DNA from: Streptacidiphilus fuscans
GTDB taxonomy: Bacteria; Actinomycetota; Actinomycetes; Streptomycetales; Streptomycetaceae
Assembly: GCF_015690355.1 (NCBI RefSeq)
Contig: NZ_JADPRT010000008.1
Coordinates: 76,908-140,907 of the forward strand
DNA: 64,000 bases
Direction of reading: 5' to 3'
Both the position numbers and the translations under genes were made by a program. Positions within the stretch are counted from its first letter, which is position 1. Every line of letters begins with the position of its first letter. Under the pieces are notes generated by a model. It saw nothing but the letters and a program-made list of their open reading frames with translations, did no database searches and was not told the origin of the DNA. Positions 36,051 through 44,421 of the stretch are shown here, one piece after another.

Positions 36051-37055
36051 GTGCCCATACCCAAGGCGGAACTGCACCTGCACATCGAGGGCACGCTGGA
36101 GCCCGAACTCGCCTTCGCGCTGGCGCACCGGAACGGGGTCGACCTGCCCTACTCCTCCCCGGAGCAGCTGCGCGCCGCCTACGCCTTCGACGACCTGCAG
36201 TCCTTCCTGGACCTGTACTACCAGCTGATGGACGTGCTGCGGACCGAGGACGACTTCACCGAGCTGGCCGAGGCGTACCTGACGCGGGCGGCCGCGGCCG
36301 GTGTGCGGCACGCGGAGATCTTCTTCGACCCGCAGGCGCACACCGCGCGCGGGGTGGAGCTGGACGACGTGGTGCGCGGCCTTTCCCGGGCGCTGTCGCG
36401 GGCCGGTGAGCGGCACGGCATCAGCACCCGGCTGATCATGTGCTTCCTGCGCGACCTGCCGCAGGAGTCGGCGCTGGCGACGTTCGAGGCGGCCCGTCCG
36501 TGGTTCGGCCGGGCGATCAGCGGCGTCGGCCTGGACTCGGCGGAGGTCGGCCACCCGCCGGCGAAGTTCGCCGACGTCTACGCGCTGGCCCGGGAGGCCG
36601 GTCTGCACCTGGTCGCCCACGCGGGCGAGGAGGGCGGCCCCGAGTACGTGCGCGAGGCGCTGGACGTGCTGGGCGTGGAGCGGATCGACCACGGCATCCG
36701 CTCGATGGAGGACCCGGAGCTGGTCAAGGAGCTGGTCGCGCGGCGGGTACCGCTGACGGTCTGCCCGTTCTCGAACGTCCGGCTGCGCTGCGTGGACACG
36801 CTGGCGGACCACCCGCTCCCGGCGATGCTGGAGGCCGGGCTGGTGGCGACGGTCAACTCGGACGACCCCGCCTACTTCGGCGGCTACGTGGACGAGAACT
36901 TCGCCGGGGTGGAGAGGGCCCTCGGGTTGACGGAGGATCAACTGCGGCTGCTGGCACGGAACTCGTTCGAGGCGTCGTTCCTCGAGGACGACGAGGAGCG
37001 CCGCGCCGCGCTGCTGGCCGAGGTCGACGCGTACCGGTTCCCCGCGCGGGGCTGA
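36051..37055 (+). CDS. Adenosine deaminase family protein, probably adenine deaminase type
   Basis: A 334-aa metal-dependent TIM-barrel hydrolase from the GTG at 36051. Zinc ligands are visible in ELHLHIEGTLEPE, HAGEEGG, DHGIRS and NSDDPAYFGGY. Segments such as FFDPQAHTARGV, LIMCFLRDLP and VGLDSAEVG resemble yeast adenine deaminase Aah1 more than classical adenosine deaminase as I recall them, so adenine may be the substrate. Annotation pipelines often name it add. It is monocistronic, with a strong terminator behind it. Confidence 0.9.
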   Translation: MPIPKAELHLHIEGTLEPELAFALAHRNGVDLPYSSPEQLRAAYAFDDLQSFLDLYYQLMDVLRTEDDFTELAEAYLTRAAAAGVRHAEIFFDPQAHTARGVELDDVVRGLSRALSRAGERHGISTRLIMCFLRDLPQESALATFEAARPWFGRAISGVGLDSAEVGHPPAKFADVYALAREAGLHLVAHAGEEGGPEYVREALDVLGVERIDHGIRSMEDPELVKELVARRVPLTVCPFSNVRLRCVDTLADHPLPAMLEAGLVATVNSDDPAYFGGYVDENFAGVERALGLTEDQLRLLARNSFEASFLEDDEERRAALLAEVDAYRFPARG

Positions 37056-37056
37056 G

Positions 37057-37087
37057 CGCCCGCCCCGCGCCAGGCGCGGGGCGGGCG
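37057..37087. terminator. Bidirectional terminator after the deaminase gene
   Basis: A perfect 14-bp GC stem (37057-37070 with 37074-37087), loop CAG, begins 2 nt after the deaminase stop and faces the collagen-like gene that ends at 37095. Confidence 0.8.
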
Positions 37088-37094
37088 GGCGTCC

Positions 37095-38219
37095 TCAGCC
37101 GTTGGGCCGGGCCCTCTTTTCCGGCTCGGACAGGCGGACGATCGCCGGCTGGGTCGTGATGGCCGTCCAGCCGTTCGTGCAGGAGACCGGGGTCATCCCC
37201 GTGGCGAAGTCGCAGGTGGTCGCGTAGACCGTGCCGGTCGTACTGATCGCGTCCACGAGGATCGTGTTGCCCTGGTCAGCCACGGCCACCCCACACGCGG
37301 AGACACCCGTCGGCAGCGCCCGAAGGGTGGTCCAGGTCGTCGTGCCCGCGGGCATGGGGTTGACCTTCGCCGAGCCCACGTCGATGTGGGTGGGAGAGCC
37401 CTTGACCACACCGGTGTAGAGATAGTCGCCGTGAACCACCGAGTCGATGGTCACACACGGGCCTGCGGGGCCGGTCGCACCGGTCGCACCCGGCGTACCC
37501 GGAGAGCCCGTCGCACCCGTGGCACCGGGCGTACCCGGAGAGCCCGTCGCGCCCGTGGCACCCGGCGTACCCGGAGAGCCCGTCGCACCCGTGGCACCGG
37601 GCGTACCCGGAGAGCCCGTCGCGCCCGTGGCACCCGGCGTACCTGGAGAGCCCGTTGCTCCAGTCGCACCCGGCGTACCCGGGGAACCCGTCGCACCCGT
37701 AGCACCCGGCGTCCCCGGGGAACCCGTCGCACCCGTAGCACCCGGCGTACCCGGGGAACCCGTCGCACCCGTAGCACCCGGCGTCCCCGGGGAACCCGTC
37801 GCACCCGTAGCACCCGGCGTCCCCGGGGAACCCGTCGCACCCGTAGCACCGGGCGTACCCGGGGAACCCGTCGCACCCTTCGCGCCGGTCGCGCCCTTGG
37901 GGCCCGGAGGGCCCTTCGGGCCGCGGGGGCCGGGCGGGCACTTGCAGTGGTCGTGGTCGTGGTGGCACTTGGGGGGCTTCGGCGGCTTGCCCCAGGCCGG
38001 GGTGACCGGCGCTGTGTGGGAGGCCGGCTTGACCGGGGCGGGGACCGGGGTCGGATTCCTCAGCACGACTGAGGTGTGTGTGGCCGCCAGGTCCGCGGCC
38101 ATGGCCGTCACCTGCGGTGTGAGCAGCGCACCCGTGAGGGCGGCGACGCTGCCGACGCCCATCGCCACTCTGGTGAATGTTCGCGGTACCGGTCTGGAGC
38201 CTCTGTGATCCGAATTCAC
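37095..38219 (-). CDS. Secreted collagen-like protein with Gly-X-Y repeats
   Basis: A 374-aa protein from the GTG at 38219 with GAGG upstream. A signal peptide covers about residues 1-40 (VGSVAALTGALLTPQVTAMA). A His/Pro-rich linker (KCHHDHDHCKCPPGP) could bind metal. The Gly-X-Y region runs from about residue 95 to 250 and contains 11 SPGTP units in a 12-residue period (GATGATGSPGTP). A C-terminal folded domain of about 125 aa, with Cys residues, follows. No LPXTG motif or anchor is seen, so it is probably released or held by the C-domain. Bacterial collagen-like proteins form triple helices, here with Thr in place of hydroxyproline. Function is unknown. Confidence 0.9.
   Translation of the reverse strand: MNSDHRGSRPVPRTFTRVAMGVGSVAALTGALLTPQVTAMAADLAATHTSVVLRNPTPVPAPVKPASHTAPVTPAWGKPPKPPKCHHDHDHCKCPPGPRGPKGPPGPKGATGAKGATGSPGTPGATGATGSPGTPGATGATGSPGTPGATGATGSPGTPGATGATGSPGTPGATGATGSPGTPGATGATGSPGTPGATGATGSPGTPGATGATGSPGTPGATGATGSPGTPGATGATGSPGTPGATGATGPAGPCVTIDSVVHGDYLYTGVVKGSPTHIDVGSAKVNPMPAGTTTWTTLRALPTGVSACGVAVADQGNTILVDAISTTGTVYATTCDFATGMTPVSCTNGWTAITTQPAIVRLSEPEKRARPNG
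37491..37886. repeat. 36-bp tandem repeat array in the collagen-like gene (11 units)
   Basis: Units begin every 36 bp at 37491, 37527 and so on to 37851, recognised by GGCGTACCC or GGCGTCCCC on the plus strand. All code for the same 12 residues, with silent differences. The upstream and downstream halves use different codon variants (GGAGAGCCC versus GGGGAACCC), pointing to stepwise local duplication. Confidence 0.95.
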
Positions 38220-38342
38220 TTCTGCCTCGCACGTCGCTGGGTTCCGCTATGTCGAGGCGTCAGATCCCACACGCGAGGCGTCCGTACCACCATCGGATCG
38301 TCGTACAACTCGGTCAGCGTAGAGGCGCCATCCAAAGGGCCG

Positions 38343-39506
38343 TCAGTTGGTTGAATCGGTGACGGACAACTCGCTGACGAACCAGCCGAGGTTGGCGCGG
38401 ACCCTGTCCCCCTGCGGGTTGCCGCGCAGGGCGCGGACGCCCGCCTGGAGGGCCTCCTCGTGGCGGCCGGAGTTGCCCAGGCAGACGGAGAGGAAGTCCC
38501 AGGGTGCCCAGTCGTGGTCGCGGCCCCGGACGAAGCCCTCGGTCGGCCGGGCCTGTGCCACGCTCGCGGCGCTGAAGAACGGGACCGCTCGTGCCCACTC
38601 GCCCTGCTCGTAGGGGATCATCCCGGCCACCATCCAGGCCTCGGGACGGGTGGGGTCGAGCAGCACCGCCTGGACGGCCGTCTCCGCGGCCTCCCCGGTC
38701 CTGCCGATCGCCTGGAGGCACTCCGCCCGCGACATCAGCGCAAAGTACCTCTCCCAGGCGGGCTGGGGCAGGGCCAGCACCTCCGCGTAGGCGTCGGCCG
38801 CCTCCTGGTGGCGCTCGACGTCACGCAGCTCGTTGGCGCGGTAGTAGAGCGTGCGCGGCGAACGGTCGCCCTCGGCGTAGAGCTTCTCCAGGATCCGCAG
38901 ATTGCGGCCCTCGTCCTGCGCGGCCTGCGAAGCGGTGCGGCGGTGCTCGACGACGAGCTGCGCTTCCTCCCTGGTCCGCACGCCGGTGATGTCCACCACC
39001 TCGTGGATTGCCCCCGCCCAGCGCAGTCTGGCGGAGCGGCGCAGCACGCGCTCCCGCAGCGTGGTGAAGGTCGGCGCGCCGGTGTGCTCGTCGAAGCCGC
39101 AGTGGTACGGGGAGATCAGCGCGTCGAAACGGTCTCCGTCGACACCGTCCCCGTCGGCACCGCTCCCGTCGGCACCGTCCCCGTCGGCACCGTCCCCGTC
39201 GAGATCGGCCAGGACGCGGCGGAAGGCCTGCTGCGCGGCGGGAGGGACGCGGTCGTCGGCGTCGAGCCAGACGACCCAGTCGCCCGTGCAGGCGTCGAGG
39301 CTGGCGTTGCGGGCGGCGGCGAAGTCGTCGGTCCAGGGCACGTGCAGGACGACCGCGCCCGCTGCCGCGGCGAGTTCCGGGGTGCCGTCGGTGCTGCCGG
39401 TGTCGGCGACGACGAGCTCGTCGCAGAAGGCGGAAGCGTCGGCGAGGACGGCGGCGATCGACTCCGCCTCGTCCTTCACGATCATCGAGAGCGATACGCG
39501 GGCCAC
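38343..39506 (-). CDS. Family 2 glycosyltransferase with TPR-like C-terminus
   Basis: A 387-aa protein from the GTG at 39506 (ARVSLSMIVKDEAESI). The N-terminal GT-A fold has VADTGSTDGT and WLDADDRV. An internal Asp/Gly/Ala stretch (GDGADGDGADGSGADGDG) near residue 115 is encoded by 15-bp repeats and interrupts the domain. Residues about 230-380 form TPR-like helices (YYRANELRDVERHQEAADAY, ECLQAIGRTGEAAE). Sugar and acceptor are unknown. No membrane segment is seen, and the neighbours do not suggest a pathway. Confidence 0.9.
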   Translation of the reverse strand: MARVSLSMIVKDEAESIAAVLADASAFCDELVVADTGSTDGTPELAAAAGAVVLHVPWTDDFAAARNASLDACTGDWVVWLDADDRVPPAAQQAFRRVLADLDGDGADGDGADGSGADGDGVDGDRFDALISPYHCGFDEHTGAPTFTTLRERVLRRSARLRWAGAIHEVVDITGVRTREEAQLVVEHRRTASQAAQDEGRNLRILEKLYAEGDRSPRTLYYRANELRDVERHQEAADAYAEVLALPQPAWERYFALMSRAECLQAIGRTGEAAETAVQAVLLDPTRPEAWMVAGMIPYEQGEWARAVPFFSAASVAQARPTEGFVRGRDHDWAPWDFLSVCLGNSGRHEEALQAGVRALRGNPQGDRVRANLGWFVSELSVTDSTN

Positions 39507-39641
39507 GTGACCGATTCTCTTCCGCACCGGCCACCGGAACGACGAGGCGAGGCAGGACGTCCCGCCCGGTTCCCCCGCTTGCACTACGCAGGAGCGCCGC
39601 GCCACCGCTGAGCCGCCTACGCGTCGGCGCTCGACACCGTC

Positions 39642-40072
39642 TCAACCTTCATCGTCGGCAGCCCGGCGCAGCACCCGGGACAGCATGAACACCGCCGCTG
39701 CCACCAGGAGGAAAGGTACGGCCACGCCGACCGCCCGCTCGGCGATCGAGCCCCCGGCGGAGTTCCACTCCGAGGACGGCGCGGCGGCGAGGACGAGTCC
39801 TGCCGATGCCAGGGCCACGCCGGAGATCAGCAGGGACACGAACGCGACCGACCGACGTTCCGGCGCGACTCGTAGAGCGCGAGCGCCGAGACCAGGGCGT
39901 TGCCGACGAGGTAGAGCACTGCGGCCAGCAACCCGAGCAGGCCGTGCAGGAAGACCGCCGCGATCCACCATCCCAACGGGAGGACCGGGAAGATGAGCAG
40001 CACGCAGCAGGTCAGCCACAGGGTCCCGAATATCTGGACGAGCCGGGTCCACAGCGCGGGCTGCATGATCAT
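39642..40072 (-). pseudogene. Frameshifted multi-span membrane protein
   Basis: From the ATG at 40072, MIMQPALWTRLVQIFGTLW reads through two membrane segments, then shifts out of frame and stops at 39827. The next frame continues with two more membrane segments (VAFVSLLISGVALASAGLVL; VAVPFLLVAAAVFML) to a stop at 39642. The frames meet at a (CGAC)3 tract, 39845-39856; a fourth unit would restore one protein of about 144 aa. It could also be two small overlapping genes or a sequencing error. No domain is recognised. It lies just upstream of a GT2 gene and downstream of rodA. Confidence 0.5.
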
Positions 40073-40094
40073 CCCCCAGGGTCGGGCTCCGCGC

Positions 40095-41300
40095 TCAACC
40101 CGCCATCGAGCGTTGCATCTTGACCGACTGCAGGATCCCGATGCCGATCCAGATCGCGAACATCGACGAGCCGCCGTAGCTGACAAACGGCAGCGGGATA
40201 CCGGCGACCGGCATGATGCCGAGGGTCATCCCGATGTTCTCGAAGCCCTGGAACGCGAACCAGGTGACCACACCGGCGGCGAGCACGGTGCTGTAGAGGT
40301 CGGGCGCCTCGCGGGCGATGCGAAAGCCGCGCCAGATGATGACGCCCAGCAGGACGATGATCGCCATGCCGCCGACGAAGCCCAACTCCTCACCGGCGAC
40401 GGTGAAGACGAAGTCGGTCTGCTGCTCCGGCACGAACTGGCCCGTGGTCTGGGCGCCGTGGAAGAGGCCCTGGCCGGTCAGGCCGCCGGAGCCGATGGCG
40501 ATGCGGGCCTGCGCGGTGTTGTAGCCGACGCCCGACGGGTCGAGGGTCGGGTCCGCGAAGGCCGCGAAGCGCGCGATCTGGTACTGCTTCAGCAGGTGCA
40601 GCTGCACCACGGCGAAGGCGCCCAGCGCGCCGCCCGCGGTCAGCCCGAGCAGCCAGCGGCCGGGCGCACCGGAGGCGAGCAGCAGGCCGAGGATGATGAC
40701 GACCATGACCATGGTCGAGCCCAGGTCCGGCATCATCAGCACGATCCCTATCGGGACCATGGCCAGGCCCAGCGCCCGCAGGATCGAGCGGCCGTCGGGC
40801 TGTTGGAGCTCGCCCGCGTCGACGCGTGCCGACAGTATCGTCGCCACGATCAGTATGATCGCGAGCTTGCAGAACTCGGACGGCTGCACGGAGAAGCCGC
40901 CGCCGAGCACGATCCACGAGTGCGCGCCGTTGACGGTCGACCCGAGCGGGCTCAGCACGGCGAGCACGCCGAGGATCGACAGGCCGTAGATGAACGGCAC
41001 GGCGGTGCGCAGCCGATGATGGCCGAGCAGCACGACGCCGACGCAGAGCGCCACGCCGATACCCGTGTTGAGCAGGTGGCGGACCAGGAAGTACTGCGGG
41101 TCGCCCTGGTTGATGTCGCTGCGGTCGCGGGTCGCCGACCAGACCAGCAGCGAGCCGATGCCCGAGAGCGCGAGCGCCGCCAGCACCAGGGGCCAGTCCA
41201 TCCGCCGCAGCGGCGACTCCCGGTCGACCAGCCGGCGCACGCCCTCCTTGCGGGGGGCGTAGCGCGGCGCGGTCCAACCGCTGGTACTCAGGCCGCCCAT
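40095..41300 (-). CDS. rodA: RodA/FtsW/SpoVE (SEDS) glycosyltransferase
   Basis: A 401-aa polytopic protein; SEDS proteins polymerise lipid II glycan strands together with a class B PBP. Visible are LLVWSATRD in the first membrane helix, QPSEFCKLAIILI, the conserved PDLGSTMVM with the essential Asp, and the end PVAGIPLPFVSYGGSS. The ATG at 41300 lies inside the 3' end of the upstream PBP gene, a 13-nt overlap, so translation is coupled to its partner. The counterpart in S. coelicolor is sfr (SCO2607), part of the spore-wall complex. Confidence 0.96.
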   Translation of the reverse strand: MGGLSTSGWTAPRYAPRKEGVRRLVDRESPLRRMDWPLVLAALALSGIGSLLVWSATRDRSDINQGDPQYFLVRHLLNTGIGVALCVGVVLLGHHRLRTAVPFIYGLSILGVLAVLSPLGSTVNGAHSWIVLGGGFSVQPSEFCKLAIILIVATILSARVDAGELQQPDGRSILRALGLAMVPIGIVLMMPDLGSTMVMVVIILGLLLASGAPGRWLLGLTAGGALGAFAVVQLHLLKQYQIARFAAFADPTLDPSGVGYNTAQARIAIGSGGLTGQGLFHGAQTTGQFVPEQQTDFVFTVAGEELGFVGGMAIIVLLGVIIWRGFRIAREAPDLYSTVLAAGVVTWFAFQGFENIGMTLGIMPVAGIPLPFVSYGGSSMFAIWIGIGILQSVKMQRSMAG

Positions 41301-43558
41301 CCGTCCGCCCTCCGCTCGGGCGCCAGCGCCGCGACGTCGAGGGCGGGCAGGACCGGTGTCTTGGAGCCGGTGGCCGGAAGGATCGCCGGGACGGCCGAGT
41401 TGACGTAGCCCGGCTGGCCGGGAACGGTGCCGTGCAGCGTGGTGCCGTTCGGCAGCGTGTAGGAGACGGGGCTGGTGACCGTGCCGTCCGGATGGAAGTT
41501 CGGCAGCTGGCTCTCGCTCGCCGGGGCGATCGCCTTGCTCGGGTCGATCGAGCCGTCGGCCTGGATGCCGTAGAGCGCGTTGTAGATGTTGCGCACGGCC
41601 GGTCCGGAACCGCCGGAACCGGTGCCACCCTGGGAGATCGTCATCACGATCGCGTAGTCCTTGGTGTACGTGTCGAACCAGGACGTGGTCTGCTTGCCGA
41701 CGACCTCGGCGGTACCGGTCTTGGCGTGCAGCTGGATCTTGTCCTGCGGCCAGCCCTGGAACTTCCACGCCGCGGTACCGCTGGTGACGACGTTGGCTGT
41801 GGCCTGGTCGATGTAGGAGATCATCTGCGGGGTGTCCGGCAGGTGGCCCTGGACGACCGGCTTGAGGTCCTGCACGACCTTGCCGCCCGGAGCCACTATG
41901 GCCTTGGCGATCTGCGGCTGGTAGATCGTGCCGCCGTTGGCCAGCGCCGAGTAGATGCGGGCCATCTGGATCGGGGTGACCAGCGTGTCACCCTGGCCGA
42001 TCGCGTAGTTGACCTCGTCACCTGCGCGCAGCGTGGCGAAGTCGACGCAGTCCTCGGTGGCGACCGCCTTGAGGTAGGGGTCGGTCTCCGTCTTGGCCTG
42101 CTGGCACCAGATGTCCTTCATCTCGTCGTAGTACTGCTGGTGCCACGCGCGGTCGGGGACGCGGCCGGAGACCTCGCCGGGCAGGTCGATGCCGGTGTTC
42201 GCGCCGAGGCCGAACTGGTGGGCGGTCTTGTACAGCCAGTCCTTGGGGTTGGTCGGCTTGGTGCCGCCGTCCTTCAGCCACTGCTGGTAGGCGATGTTGT
42301 AGAAGACCGTGTCGCAGGAGACCTCGAGCGCCTTCGACAGGTTGATCATGCCGTAGTTCTCGCCCTCGAAGTTCTTGAACACCCGGCCGCCGATGGTCAT
42401 CGACGAGGTGCAGGGGAACGTCGAGTCGTAGCCGTAGCCCGCGTTGAGGGCCGCCGTCGTGCTTATCACCTTGAACGTCGAGCCCGGTGCGCTCTGGCCC
42501 TGGATCGCCCGGTTCAGCAGCGGGAAGTCGGAGCCCGTGCTGTTCAGCGCCGCGTAGTCGGCGGCGGAGATGCCGCCGGTCCAGATGTTGGGGTTGTACG
42601 TCGGGGCGCTGGCCATCGCGACGATCTGGCCGGTGTGGACGTTCATCACCACGACCGCGCCGGAGTCGGCCTTGAAGTACTCGTTGGTGACCGGGTCCCA
42701 GGTCTTGCGCAGGGTCAGCAGCGCCTGGTTGAGCTGCTGTTCGGCGATCCCCTGGATCCGGGCGTCGATGCTGGTGACCACGTCGTCGCCGGGGACGGCG
42801 GGGGTGCCGCCGGCGGTTCCCTGGACCCGGCCGAGGTTGTCGACCTCCAGGTTGGTGGCGCCGTCGGTGCCGCGCAGCGCCTTGTCGTACTGGTACTCGA
42901 GACCGGCGCGGCCCGCCGTGTCGGAGGGCGCGAGCGTGGACTTGCCGTCGGGACCGGTGGCGGCGTTGATCTCGTCCTGGGTGACCGGGGAGAGGTAACC
43001 CAGTATCTGCGCCGCGTTGGCTCCGTCGGGCCCCGGGTAGTAACGGACCGCGGTCGGGCTGGCGGTGACGCCGGGGAAGTCCTCCTGGCGCTCCATGATC
43101 TGCATGGCCTGCTGCGTGGTCGCCGTCTCGGTGACCGGGATCGGCTGGTACGGCGAGCCGTTCCAGCACGGCGCGGGCGTCTTCGCGTCGCAGAGCCGGA
43201 CCCGGTCGTGCATCTGCTGGTACGTCATGCCGAGCACCTGGCCGAGCCGGGTCAGCACGGCGACGCCGCCGTCCTTCTGCTGCATCAGCACGGTCCGGCT
43301 GACGGTGACCACCAGCTTGGTGGTGTTGTCGGCCAGCGGCACACCCATGTCGTCCAGGATCTCGCCGCGCACCGCGGGGTCGACGACCGTGCGGATGTGG
43401 TTGGACGAGGCCTGCGCCACGTAGGACGCACCGTCGCGGATCTGCAGGAACCAGAGCCGCCCGCCCAGCGTGCCGAGCATCGAGAGGACCAGCACCTGGA
43501 GCACCAGCAGGCGGCCGGTGACTCTCCGGGTCCGACCCGTCTCCGGGATGTTCCCCAC
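41288..43558 (-). CDS. mrdA: Penicillin-binding protein 2 (class B transpeptidase)
   Basis: A 756-aa bitopic protein cross-linking peptidoglycan. An N-terminal membrane helix (LLVLQVLVLSMLGTLGG) precedes a dimerisation region (VDPAVRGEILDDMGVPLADN) and the transpeptidase domain, with SAPGSTFK (active Ser near residue 365) and HAKTGTAE near residue 620. The GTG at 43558 has AGGAGGGG upstream. The gene overlaps rodA and follows mreD, giving mreB-C-D-pbp2-rodA in transcription order. In S. coelicolor these proteins build the spore wall rather than the vegetative wall. Confidence 0.96.
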   Translation of the reverse strand: MGNIPETGRTRRVTGRLLVLQVLVLSMLGTLGGRLWFLQIRDGASYVAQASSNHIRTVVDPAVRGEILDDMGVPLADNTTKLVVTVSRTVLMQQKDGGVAVLTRLGQVLGMTYQQMHDRVRLCDAKTPAPCWNGSPYQPIPVTETATTQQAMQIMERQEDFPGVTASPTAVRYYPGPDGANAAQILGYLSPVTQDEINAATGPDGKSTLAPSDTAGRAGLEYQYDKALRGTDGATNLEVDNLGRVQGTAGGTPAVPGDDVVTSIDARIQGIAEQQLNQALLTLRKTWDPVTNEYFKADSGAVVVMNVHTGQIVAMASAPTYNPNIWTGGISAADYAALNSTGSDFPLLNRAIQGQSAPGSTFKVISTTAALNAGYGYDSTFPCTSSMTIGGRVFKNFEGENYGMINLSKALEVSCDTVFYNIAYQQWLKDGGTKPTNPKDWLYKTAHQFGLGANTGIDLPGEVSGRVPDRAWHQQYYDEMKDIWCQQAKTETDPYLKAVATEDCVDFATLRAGDEVNYAIGQGDTLVTPIQMARIYSALANGGTIYQPQIAKAIVAPGGKVVQDLKPVVQGHLPDTPQMISYIDQATANVVTSGTAAWKFQGWPQDKIQLHAKTGTAEVVGKQTTSWFDTYTKDYAIVMTISQGGTGSGGSGPAVRNIYNALYGIQADGSIDPSKAIAPASESQLPNFHPDGTVTSPVSYTLPNGTTLHGTVPGQPGYVNSAVPAILPATGSKTPVLPALDVAALAPERRADGWAA

Positions 43559-43653
43559 GAGTTCCCCTCCTTACTTCTGCCTGGCTGCCGCCGTGTCCCG
43601 CGCGGGAGGGCGACGGTGTCTCAGTTCTGCGCGTTCCGGGCGTTCTGCGCGGC

Positions 43654-43713
43654 GCTCACTTCGCGCCGGCTCACTTCGCGCCGGCTCACTTCGCGCCGGC
43701 TCACTTGGCGCCG
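43654..43713. repeat. Four 15-bp tandem repeats across the mreD stop codon
   Basis: Three identical copies of GCTCACTTCGCGCCG and a fourth with one change (GCTCACTTGGCGCCG) lie end to end. Each carries TGA in the same minus-strand frame, so mreD is followed by three further in-frame stop codons at 15-nt intervals. Confidence 0.9.
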
Positions 43714-44417
43714 CTCTTGGCGGTGCGGCCGAACCTGCTGCCGCTGCCGCTCTTGGCGGACTTGGACGACGGGTTGCCGAAGCCGGGGACCGTGCCCAGC
43801 CCGGCCGCGCCTCCGGTACGGGTACCGCGGTCGCCGAAGAAGGTGCCGCGGCGGTTGACGCCGATGCGGCGCGGCTTGGGCGTCCCGCCCCGGCTCTGGC
43901 CGTCCGCCGCCGGGTCGCTGACGGTGCGGCGGGCCAGCGCCATGACGGCGGGGACGACGAACGGCGCCAGCAGCACGTCGTAGATGACCGAGGAGACCAG
44001 CAGGCCGGTCAGGCCCACATGGCGGGCGGCGGTGTCGCCGACCAGCGCGCCGACGCCCGCGTAGAGCAGGGTCGCGCCGAACGCCGCGACCGCGACGATC
44101 GCCAGCGGGCGGGTGACCGAGCGCAGGTGGCCGGTCTCCGGTCGCATCAGCCCGGCGATGTAGCCGACCAGGCAGAGCACCAGCGCGTAGCGGCCGACCG
44201 CGTGGTCGGACGGCGGCGCGAGGTCCGCGAAGAGCCCGGCGAAGAAGCCGACCAGGCAGCCGGTGACGTGCCCGTAGACCAGCGCCAGCCCGATCACGAC
44301 CAGCAGCAGGAGGTCCGGCACCGCGCCGGGCAGACCGAGCCGGGCCAGGATGCTGACCTGGACGACGACCGCGAGCACCACCAGGGCCGCGGAGAGCAGG
44401 GCGCGTTGGAACCACAT
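43701..44417 (-). CDS. mreD: Rod shape-determining protein MreD
   Basis: A 238-aa membrane protein with about five membrane segments in residues 1-165 (LLSAALVVLAVVVQVSIL; LLLLVVIGLALVYG; SSVIYDVLLAPFVVPAVMAL). A basic, Gly/Ser-rich cytoplasmic tail of about 70 aa follows, longer than in rod-shaped model bacteria. It links the Mre cytoskeleton to wall synthesis. The ATG at 44417 lies 4 nt after mreC. The stop codon lies in a 15-bp tandem repeat. Confidence 0.94.
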   Translation of the reverse strand: MWFQRALLSAALVVLAVVVQVSILARLGLPGAVPDLLLLVVIGLALVYGHVTGCLVGFFAGLFADLAPPSDHAVGRYALVLCLVGYIAGLMRPETGHLRSVTRPLAIVAVAAFGATLLYAGVGALVGDTAARHVGLTGLLVSSVIYDVLLAPFVVPAVMALARRTVSDPAADGQSRGGTPKPRRIGVNRRGTFFGDRGTRTGGAAGLGTVPGFGNPSSKSAKSGSGSRFGRTAKSGAK

Positions 44418-44421
44418 GGCG

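Noticed and set aside
37491..37886. 36-bp periodic array considered as a CRISPR
   Set aside because: No unique spacers; the period is continuous coding repeat in frame with a secreted protein, and no cas genes are near.
37447..38208. Plus-strand frame with GVPGEPVAPVAP repeats, itself collagen-like
   Set aside because: It is the mirror of the minus-strand collagen repeats; it lacks a ribosome binding site and signal peptide, while the minus-strand frame has both.
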